From Planctomycetota bacterium (GTDB taxonomy: Bacteria > Planctomycetota > Phycisphaerae > UBA1845 > CAIVHJ01), in the NCBI GenBank assembly GCA_022573485.1, contig JACZTW010000032.1, forward strand, positions 1 through 18,024: a stretch of DNA of 18,024 nt, in the 5' to 3' direction. The notes under the pieces are model-generated. The model made no database searches. It was not told the origin of the DNA and saw only the letters and a list, made by a program, of their open reading frames with translations. Positions 1-6,317 of this stretch are shown here, in pieces; position 1 is the stretch's first letter, and each line of letters starts with the position of its first letter. Position numbers and translations under genes: made by a program.

Positions 1-197
1 AGTCCATCCTGGAACTGTTATGAGAATCGACAACTCGGTTCTAGCTTCTCACCTCACGCCGCTGTGCATAGTGGGACCGGGGGGTCGGGCGGCGATGATG
101 CGGGCTTCGGCGTCGAGCATTTCGTCCCAGCGAAGCCGCCAAGCCGTGCGGCTCGATCGAAGCGACCACGTCTTCTACCGGCAACCCCCACGTTTCC
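1..197. other. Unassigned stretch upstream of the hemB remnant
   Basis: I see no supportable gene here. If hemB were intact, its N-terminal two thirds would have to lie upstream of position 200, but no plus-strand frame reads like HemB and the metal-site and DMMDG-type motifs are absent. On the minus strand an open frame (about 240 down to 60) has a protein-like run around GLPVEDVVASIEP, faintly like the start of UbiB/AarF-type kinases. It loses any recognisable similarity within about 30 residues. This may be a second decayed fragment or chance. Confidence 0.4.
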
Positions 198-200
198 CGA

Positions 201-666
201 AGGATCGGCTCGACCTCTCGAAAGAGGAACGCGCTCGACGAGCGTGATTTTCCACACATCCCCATCATGGCGAATGCCGCCAAGTACGCCAGCAGCTTCT
301 ATGGGCCGTTTCGTGAGGCTGCGGAGTCACCGCCCGCCTTGGGCGATCGCCGAGCATACCAAACGAAGCCAGCCAATTCGGACGAAGCCATGCGTGAAGT
401 GGCCCTGGATGTCGCCGAGGGGGCCGACGTCGTTATGGTCAAGCCCGCCTTGCACTTTTTGGACACATCTATCGCACCAACAAGAGTTCGGCATGCCGAT
501 TGCCGCCTACTTCCTGAGCGGCGAGTACTCGCAGATCAAGGCCGCCGCCGAGCGCGGCTGGCTTGATGAGACCAGGGCCGTGCTCGAATCACATATGACG
601 GTGATCCGGGTGGGCGCGGATATGATCATCACGTACTATGCAAGGCAACTCGCCGACATGCTGTGA
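201..666 (+). pseudogene. hemB: hemB remnant: C-terminal part of delta-aminolevulinic acid dehydratase, frameshifted
   Basis: Porphobilinogen synthase (HemB) condenses two 5-aminolevulinate molecules to porphobilinogen in the cytoplasm. Only its last part can be read, and in pieces. One frame (from about 201) gives RIGS, then ALDERDFPHIPIMANAAKYA, then FYGPFREAAES and GADVVMVKPAL, which includes the Schiff-base lysine motif VKPA. After Asp at 462-464 an extra AC (465-466) shifts to a frame reading IYRTNK. A base missing at 484/485 then shifts to a third frame reading EFGMPIAAY through GADMIITYYARQLADML to the TGA at 664. The early part (201-240) also carries about three extra residues compared with the family. 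The normal protein is about 320-340 residues; roughly the first 200 are absent. It could be a true pseudogene or a mis-assembled or error-rich contig end. It cannot encode a working HemB as written. Confidence 0.85.
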
Positions 667-749
667 ACCACCGTCAAGTGGCACGACGCGCCATACGTCG
701 ATTGAACGAGTCCAGCCGGCAGCGGAGGCGGAAATTCGTTTGATTATAC

Positions 750-779
750 TTGCCGGTCCAGAAAGTCGAAGTTTATACT
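750..779 (+). promoter_or_regulatory. Possible sigma-70-like promoter for the heme cluster
   Basis: TTGCCG (750-755, four of six matches to the -35 consensus) is followed after 18 bp by TATACT (774-779, five of six matches to the -10 consensus). It would start transcription near 786, about 80 bases before the membrane protein gene and ahead of the plus-strand heme genes. It is found by eye only and promoter rules in this organism are unknown. The rest of the 667-865 gap shows nothing else convincing. Confidence 0.3.
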
Positions 780-865
780 AGCGGCTGCGATCCGCCAGTA
801 TTGCGGAGTTGAATCAGGTTCAGCGGGCGGATCATCCGAGGGATTCGGGAGCGAAGGCAACAGTG

Positions 866-1402
866 ATGAGGACGTTGGATGCTTTGCGATCTGAAGCGAC
901 TCGAGCCAAGCTGCTGCGCGCCCCTTGGCTGCTGATGCTCGCCGTCCATATTCCTGTCCTCCTGAGATGCCTTTGGGGTCAATCCGGCCCAGTTTCGCAG
1001 GACCACAACATCGTCGCCGTTGTTGGGTTGCTGCTGGCTTGCGTGTTCTTCGTCCTGAAGATTCTCGATCTTCCCTGGTTGAGATTCAAGACGGATCGCC
1101 GTTCCCTCTTCGCCCTCGCTCTGGCCGTGGCCCTGGTCCACGTCAACCTCATGCGCTATTCCGGCGACGTGCTTGCCGATCCAGTGCAGCCGCTTGTGAT
1201 CGCCAACATCCTCATGGTCACGAATCTGACTAGTGTCCGCGGGGCCATGCGACGAGCACTTGCCCGACTCCGCCGGCCGGAACACACGACGGAGGTCGAA
1301 GCCGCCCACACCGCGAACACCATCCCGGCCGCTGATCGGCTTTTGCCACAGTTCTCCTTTTTCGCGCCTACAATCCCTCGCGCGCCGCCCCTGTGTACTT
1401 GA
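866..1402 (+). CDS. Small multi-pass membrane protein of unknown function
   Basis: A 178-residue protein that I do not recognise. It has a short charged N-terminus, then hydrophobic segments at about residues 19-37 (from APWLLML), 48-66 (IVAVVGLLLACVFFVLKIL) and 79-93 (LFALALAVALVH). A fourth weaker segment lies at 105-118. A basic cluster (RRALARLRR) and a polar, Pro-rich tail follow. Three or four membrane helices are therefore likely. I chose ATG 866 because a GAAGG (853-857) sits 8 bases upstream; an in-frame ATG at 809 would add 19 polar residues. Its reading frame has GC-rich third positions and strongly hydrophobic blocks, unlike the His/Arg/Gln-rich antisense frame. It precedes hemH-hemA by 107 bp on the same strand and may be co-transcribed, so a role linked to heme handling is possible but unproven. 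Confidence 0.6.
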   Translation: MRTLDALRSEATRAKLLRAPWLLMLAVHIPVLLRCLWGQSGPVSQDHNIVAVVGLLLACVFFVLKILDLPWLRFKTDRRSLFALALAVALVHVNLMRYSGDVLADPVQPLVIANILMVTNLTSVRGAMRRALARLRRPEHTTEVEAAHTANTIPAADRLLPQFSFFAPTIPRAPPLCT

Positions 1403-1509
1403 TCGCGAACTGCGACAAACGCAATCCGACACCCAGTACCTTGAGGTCAGGCGACCGCCCCGCCCGGGATGATCACGGCGGGACCGGAAGCGACGTGGGA
1501 GCGTAAGAC

Positions 1510-3789
1510 ATGAATCTAATGACGACGGCGCCGGCCGGTGATCCGGCGAAGCGCGGCGCCGACAGTAATTCTCTTTGCTCAAGCAAGAGCGTTCTTTTGA
1601 TCAATCTAGGAACGCCGTCAGCGCCCGACGTACGCGCTGTGCGCGAGTATCTGCGTGAATTCCTCGGTGATCCATATGTCATTCGGTTGCCGCGATGGCT
1701 CAGATGGATGAACCCGCTGCTGGGCAGACTCATCGCCCGATGGCGCGCCGCGAAGTCCGCCGAACTCTATAAAAGTATCTGGACCGCTGACGGCTCGCCC
1801 CTGTTGACTCTGTCTCAACAGCAATCGGGAGCCCTGCAGGCGCTCCTGCCGCCGGGATGGAACGTGTTCCTGGCCATGCGCTACGGCGAGCCGAGCATCC
1901 GGGGGGTCCTCGAAGAAATCCGAGATCGCGGAATCACCGAGTTGGTCGTTGTTCCCATGTATCCGCACTTCGCCGGACCGTCCACGGGCACAGCACTCGA
2001 GCTTTTTTACAAGAGCGTGCAGGAGATTGGGCTTAACATCAGCGTGACCGTGCGGACCGCATGGTACGACGATGCCTCTTACATCGCCGCCCAGGCTGCC
2101 GTGATTCGGGGGCAAGTCGCAGAACATGACTTGACGCCGGAAAACACGTTTCTGCTGTTCTGCGCGCACAGCATGCCGGTGTCGTACATTCAAAAAGGCG
2201 ATCCATACCTCGATCACATCACGCGCTCGATCGAACTGGTGCGTGGCAAACTGCAATGGCCTGAAGATCGCCAGGGGCTCTGCTTCCAGAGCAAACTAGG
2301 CCCCGTTGAATGGCTCTCGCCCAACATTGAGACGACGCTGCGCCAATTGGCAGAGGCAGGCGACAAGCAAGTGCTGGTCTGCCCGATCAGCTTCACCGCC
2401 GACTGCCTCGAAACAATTCAGGAACTCGGCATGTTCTACCGCGACTTGTTCGAGACAGAACTCGGTGGCCGGTTCCACCTCTGCCCCGCACCGAACACTC
2501 ATCCGTCGTTCATTTCAGCTCTACGCAGTCTGGTCCTTCGAGGCCCCCAACGGGCGGAACTTGCGGACTTCCCGGAACCGCGAGTCTCAAGCCCCTGCTC
2601 GGTTGATTCCTGCGACGCCGCCTCTCTCTTGATGGTTGGAATGTCCGTCCCCAACTACTTGAACTCATCCCGCGGCCCGGAGCTTCGGCATGATGACCTC
2701 AGCGGTCTCAAGAGTGTCAAACTGCCTGCGGAGCAAGTCACTCCGCTCCTGCACGAACTCTGTGCGGATGGATTGGCCCTGGAAGCTTGTGTGCTCAACA
2801 CGTGCAACCGCTTCGAGGTCTACGCCTGGGTGCCCAACGGGGACTGTCGTCTGGACCGCGAGACCTTATGGATAGAAATCATGCGGCGTGTGTTTGGAGA
2901 CCGCGACCATTCTCAGTTGGCCATCAACTCGCTCCAGGACTTTGACGCGATTCACCACTTGTCGCGCACCGCCGCCGGCCTCAACAGTATTTTACCCGGC
3001 GAAACGGATATTGTCGACCAACTGGAATCTTCTCTGCGCGTCGCCCGCGCGGCGGGGACTTCGGGGCAGCGCACCGTGACCTTGCTCACACAAGTAATCG
3101 ACAGTGCATCGCGCCTGAGGAGGGAAACAGCCTGGGGCCGATACGCACCCTCCTACTGCTCCGCCATGCTGGGGCGACTGCGCCAAGAGTATGACTGCGA
3201 TTGGCGCAAGCAGCGCATTGCAGTCATTGGCCGATCTACAACGTGTGCATCGATGCTCAAGGAGCTTGTGGATCAACACGACGTGCCCTCGGAGCATATT
3301 ACGTTCATCCACAAAGGCAGCCGCCGTGACGGCCAGATCAAGAAGATGCGGCGACTCGTTCCCAAGGCGCACAAGATCCGCGTGGAATCATACGACGACT
3401 CAGCCGTCCTGGCGGCTGTAGAAGATTGCGACCTCGTGGTCTACGGCATCGACCAGCGCCGGGTGGTCCTCGACGGTCGATCCCTGAAATCCCGCCTCGC
3501 GGCAAAGCCCAAGCACCGCATCATCATTGACTTCAATTCATTCGGATCGACGGCGCATCTGGACCAAGTGCCGCAAATGACGCTGTGGGACATTGACCGC
3601 ATTGAAAAAGAAGTGGCTCAGTACGCACGAAGCCTGTGCGGCGACGATGCCTTCAAGAAGGCGGTGGCGAGTATTGAGGACGACATCGAACAATGTGCCC
3701 GGCACTTGCTCGATCAATTCCCGTCGCTGCGCGATGCCGGCGCAGATAGCGCCACTGTGAAACAACAGTCGCAGCGCGTCGCGGTGTGA
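1510..3789 (+). CDS. hemH-hemA: Fused ferrochelatase (HemH) and glutamyl-tRNA reductase-like (HemA) protein
   Basis: A single 759-residue frame holds two heme enzymes. Residues about 27-345 are ferrochelatase, which inserts Fe(II) into protoporphyrin IX. They show INLGTPSAPDVRAVREYL, YGEPS, YPHFAGPSTG, the catalytic His220 in FCAHSMP, SKLGPVEWLSP and the metal-site Glu301 in DCLETIQEL. A linker of about 25 residues follows. Residues about 375-745 resemble glutamyl-tRNA reductase (first committed step, glutamyl-tRNA to glutamate-1-semialdehyde): the catalytic Cys432 in NTCNRFEVY, then HHLSRTAAGLNSILPGETDI at 482-501 and DLVVYGID. The usual N-terminal GxNHxTAPVExRE motif is missing and the Gly-rich NADPH motif is degraded to AVIGRSTTC (571-579). 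The start ATG 1510 has GGGAG at 1497-1501, 8 bases upstream. ATGs at 2632 and 2641 could start HemA alone, but no good ribosome site precedes them. The stop overlaps the area just ahead of hemN. Confidence 0.85.
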   Translation: MNLMTTAPAGDPAKRGADSNSLCSSKSVLLINLGTPSAPDVRAVREYLREFLGDPYVIRLPRWLRWMNPLLGRLIARWRAAKSAELYKSIWTADGSPLLTLSQQQSGALQALLPPGWNVFLAMRYGEPSIRGVLEEIRDRGITELVVVPMYPHFAGPSTGTALELFYKSVQEIGLNISVTVRTAWYDDASYIAAQAAVIRGQVAEHDLTPENTFLLFCAHSMPVSYIQKGDPYLDHITRSIELVRGKLQWPEDRQGLCFQSKLGPVEWLSPNIETTLRQLAEAGDKQVLVCPISFTADCLETIQELGMFYRDLFETELGGRFHLCPAPNTHPSFISALRSLVLRGPQRAELADFPEPRVSSPCSVDSCDAASLLMVGMSVPNYLNSSRGPELRHDDLSGLKSVKLPAEQVTPLLHELCADGLALEACVLNTCNRFEVYAWVPNGDCRLDRETLWIEIMRRVFGDRDHSQLAINSLQDFDAIHHLSRTAAGLNSILPGETDIVDQLESSLRVARAAGTSGQRTVTLLTQVIDSASRLRRETAWGRYAPSYCSAMLGRLRQEYDCDWRKQRIAVIGRSTTCASMLKELVDQHDVPSEHITFIHKGSRRDGQIKKMRRLVPKAHKIRVESYDDSAVLAAVEDCDLVVYGIDQRRVVLDGRSLKSRLAAKPKHRIIIDFNSFGSTAHLDQVPQMTLWDIDRIEKEVAQYARSLCGDDAFKKAVASIEDDIEQCARHLLDQFPSLRDAGADSATVKQQSQRVAV

Positions 3790-3802
3790 TCCGACGCCCG
3801 AG

Positions 3803-3807
3803 AGGAG
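3803..3807 (+). promoter_or_regulatory. Ribosome binding site that sets the hemN start
   Basis: AGGAG lies 8 bases before ATG 3816. It favours that start over the in-frame GTG at 3786, which overlaps the hemH-hemA stop codon and has no purine-rich site at a suitable distance. Confidence 0.6.
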
Positions 3808-3815
3808 CAGAGGCC

Positions 3816-5267
3816 ATGACGCCGACAACAACCATCGCGGACGCCGAACTCGACATCGAAATCTTTCGCAAGTACGCCGGCCTGTCGCTGCCGCGCCACG
3901 TGTCGTACCCCATGCCCACCGGCTGGCAAGACATGGGCGAGAAGGATTTTCCAGAGATGATGCGGGAAAGCCAGGATCGCTTCCCCGACCGCGGCTGGTC
4001 GCTCTATCTGCACATTCCCTTCTGCGAAGCCCTCTGTAAGTTCTGCGCTTGCAACCGCGTAATCGTCCCTAAGAAATATGGCGACAACTGGATCGAACCA
4101 ACGACACAGTACATGGACATGCTGCTTCGCGACGTGGGGCGTCTGCCGGCGATCGTCGCGCCGGACCGTGAGCTTCGCCAGGTACATTGGGGTGGCGGCA
4201 GTCCGACCTACCTCACACCGGAGATGATCGAGCAGGTTGCGGCCACGATCAATGAACGTCTCAATCTCGCGGAAGATGCGGAAGTCTCCATGGAGATGGA
4301 CCCGCGTCACACGACGCCGGATTTGCTGCGCCTGCTCAAACGCCTGGGGTTCACCCGTCTCTCGATGGGCGTTCAAGACTTCGATGCCCAGGCCCAGGCG
4401 CACGTCATGCGAGTTCAGCCGTTCGAGATGGTCCGTGACGTGGTCGACGCTGCACGAGCAGCGGGGTTTGAATCGATCAACTTCGATTTGATCTACGGCA
4501 TGCCGTACCAGACCCGCGAAACCATACGCAAGACGGTTGAACTGACCATCCAGCTTCAGCCGGATCGCGTCGCTTTTTACCACTACGCCCAGATTCCCCA
4601 CAAAATCGCCACGCAGCGGGGCATGGACCACACCAAGATGCCCGACAGTGAAACCAAACTGGAGATGTTTCTTCTGGGCCACCAACTCTTCACGCAGGCC
4701 GGCTACGAGTTCGTCGGCCTGGATCATTTCGCAAAGGCCGACGAAATGCTTGCGGAGGCTTCGGAAAAAGGCACATTGCAGCGGAACTTCCAGGGCATGA
4801 CCACCGGCGGCGGGCTGGACCTCGTCGGCATCGGCGTGTCGTCGATCAGCCACTTTCTGGAGGTCGGCTTCGCACAGAACGTCAAGGATGTGGAGGAATA
4901 TCAAAGGTGTGCTTCCGAGAATCGATGGCCCACAGTGCGAGGCAAAAGGCTGACCGACGATGACATCATCCGTCAGGCGGTGATGAATCAAATTTACTGC
5001 GATGCCCAGATCAGACCCGAACTCCTGGAAGATCGTTTTAGGATTTCATTTCGGGACTATTTCGATCGAGAATTGCAAGTGCTTGAAGAACTTGAAGATG
5101 ACGGCCTGGTCCGGATCGAGCCGGACGGCACTGGTGCCGGCCGAATCGAGATCACTTTCCCGCTCGGCCGCGTATTGATGCGTAACGTCGCGGCGGTGTT
5201 TGATGTTTATCTCAGGCCGGACGCTTATCGAACAGGAGATCGGGACTACTTCTCGACCAATGCGTAA
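3816..5267 (+). CDS. hemN: Oxygen-independent coproporphyrinogen III dehydrogenase
   Basis: A radical SAM enzyme that oxidatively decarboxylates two propionates of coproporphyrinogen III to give protoporphyrinogen IX without O2. The 483-residue protein has the cluster motif in LYLHIPFCEALCKFCACN (Cys70, Cys74, Cys77, followed by Cys79), as in true HemN. GGGSPTYL, MGVQDF and NFDLIYGMP (radical SAM barrel) follow, then NFQGMTTGGG and GIGVSSIS. The C-terminal domain ends with MRNVAAVFDVYL, matching the HemN trailing domain. The NFQGxTT motif and the CxxxCxxCxC pattern argue for HemN rather than the heme chaperone HemW, which lacks the latter pattern. It is slightly longer than the about 457 residues of E. 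coli HemN. It is 26 bp downstream of hemH-hemA and abuts hemE directly, so it is very likely in one operon. Confidence 0.93.
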   Translation: MTPTTTIADAELDIEIFRKYAGLSLPRHVSYPMPTGWQDMGEKDFPEMMRESQDRFPDRGWSLYLHIPFCEALCKFCACNRVIVPKKYGDNWIEPTTQYMDMLLRDVGRLPAIVAPDRELRQVHWGGGSPTYLTPEMIEQVAATINERLNLAEDAEVSMEMDPRHTTPDLLRLLKRLGFTRLSMGVQDFDAQAQAHVMRVQPFEMVRDVVDAARAAGFESINFDLIYGMPYQTRETIRKTVELTIQLQPDRVAFYHYAQIPHKIATQRGMDHTKMPDSETKLEMFLLGHQLFTQAGYEFVGLDHFAKADEMLAEASEKGTLQRNFQGMTTGGGLDLVGIGVSSISHFLEVGFAQNVKDVEEYQRCASENRWPTVRGKRLTDDDIIRQAVMNQIYCDAQIRPELLEDRFRISFRDYFDRELQVLEELEDDGLVRIEPDGTGAGRIEITFPLGRVLMRNVAAVFDVYLRPDAYRTGDRDYFSTNA

Positions 5268-6317
5268 ATGAGCTGTGCCGTCCCAAAAAACGATCTGCTG
5301 TTGCGGGCCGCCCGGCGTGAACGGACGGAGCGGACGCCGGTGTGGTTCATGCGCCAAGCCGGCCGATCCGACCCGGAGTACATCAAACTGCGTGAGAAGT
5401 GCGGGTTGGAGCTCCACGACCTTTTCCGGCACCCGGACTTGGCCACCGAAATCTCACTGCTGCCTGCACGAATCGGCGTCGATGCGATCATCATGTTTCA
5501 GGACATCCTCACGCCGCTTTCGCCGATGGGGGCGCATTTTGAATTTCATCCCGGGCCTGTGTTGCACAATCCAATCCGCACGGAATCACAGATTGACGCC
5601 CTACGACTGTACCAGCCGCAGGAGGAGCTATCTTTCGTCGGCCGAACTTTGCAGCAGCTTGGATCCGCGATCGGCAGCGAGCTGCCCATTCTGGGCTTTG
5701 CCGGCGCACCGTTGACGCTCGCATTCTTCCTGATCGAAGGCAAAAGCCCAGGCGATCGCGCGACGATCAGCCGTGCCCTCATTCGTGAACAACCGGGCTT
5801 GCTACACAAATTGCTCGACAAGCTCGCCGATATGACCATCCGCTACCTCAACTACCAAATCGAGAACGGTGCTCACGCCGTCCAGTTGTTTGAATCGATG
5901 GCAGACCTGCTGACGCCGGCGGAATATGAAGAATTCGCCCACCCCTACCATGCCCGGATATTCGACGCACTCGCTGGCAGCGTCCCGACAATTCTATTCG
6001 CCAAAGAACAGCCGAACGTCAACCTGATGGCGCGGAGCGGAGCGGATGTGTTGAGCGTAGGAACGTGCGTGGATCTCGAATCAGCAGCCCGCACACATGG
6101 GCAACACGTCTCATTTCAGGGCAATCTTGACAACCGCCTGCTGGCGGGCGGCAGAACGCATGATATCGAACAGGCCGTGCGGAACTGCATCGCAGCGGGC
6201 AACCATCAGGGGCACATCCTGAACTTGAACCACGGGCTGCTCCGCGAAACGCCGTTCGAGAACGTGCGGCTCGTTGTCGATATTTGCAAAGAGACACGAT
6301 TGGCGCTAACCGCCTGA
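5268..6317 (+). CDS. hemE: Uroporphyrinogen decarboxylase
   Basis: It decarboxylates the four acetates of uroporphyrinogen III to give coproporphyrinogen III in the cytosol. The 349-residue protein has the normal family length. Key features: TPVWFMRQAGR (Arg29, Arg33), the active-site Asp79 in MFQDILTPLSPMG, FAGAPLTLAFFLIEG, QLFES, FQGNLD, and His322 in ILNLNHGLLRET. Two positions differ from the common form. MRQAGRY is MRQAGRS, and the active-site tyrosine (human Tyr164) is Phe154. The start ATG follows the hemN stop TAA with no gap. No Shine-Dalgarno lies at the right distance, since AGGAG at 5234-5238 is about 30 bases away, so translation is probably coupled to hemN. Its last 12 bases overlap the end of the convergent oxidase gene. 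Confidence 0.95.
   Translation: MSCAVPKNDLLLRAARRERTERTPVWFMRQAGRSDPEYIKLREKCGLELHDLFRHPDLATEISLLPARIGVDAIIMFQDILTPLSPMGAHFEFHPGPVLHNPIRTESQIDALRLYQPQEELSFVGRTLQQLGSAIGSELPILGFAGAPLTLAFFLIEGKSPGDRATISRALIREQPGLLHKLLDKLADMTIRYLNYQIENGAHAVQLFESMADLLTPAEYEEFAHPYHARIFDALAGSVPTILFAKEQPNVNLMARSGADVLSVGTCVDLESAARTHGQHVSFQGNLDNRLLAGGRTHDIEQAVRNCIAAGNHQGHILNLNHGLLRETPFENVRLVVDICKETRLALTA

Noticed and set aside
290..300. Serine in HemH/HemE motifs or Cys in the HemH DCLET motif as an active-site defect
   Set aside because: This concerns HemH residues 298-302. Cys in place of His next to the conserved Glu is, as I recall, normal in proteobacterial-type ferrochelatases, so it was not reported as unusual.
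1459..1482. CCCGCC/GGCGGG hairpin with a 12-base loop in the hemH leader
   Set aside because: Six GC pairs are expected by chance in GC-rich DNA. There is no T-tract or conserved riboswitch-like structure.
773..1582. A 269-codon minus-strand open frame over the membrane protein gene
   Set aside because: Its composition is low-complexity and rich in Arg, Ser, Gln and Gly with no motif, and it runs into the hemH start. The plus-strand frame has coherent hydrophobic segments.
2632..2645. Separate hemA start inside the fused gene
   Set aside because: ATGs at 2632 and 2641 exist, but no purine-rich ribosome site precedes them and the frame is continuous with hemH, so one fused protein is the simpler reading.
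3714..4991. A 425-codon minus-strand open frame antisense to hemN
   Set aside because: It mirrors hemN codon for codon, is rich in His, Val and Arg with no recognisable domain, and hemN is certain on the other strand.
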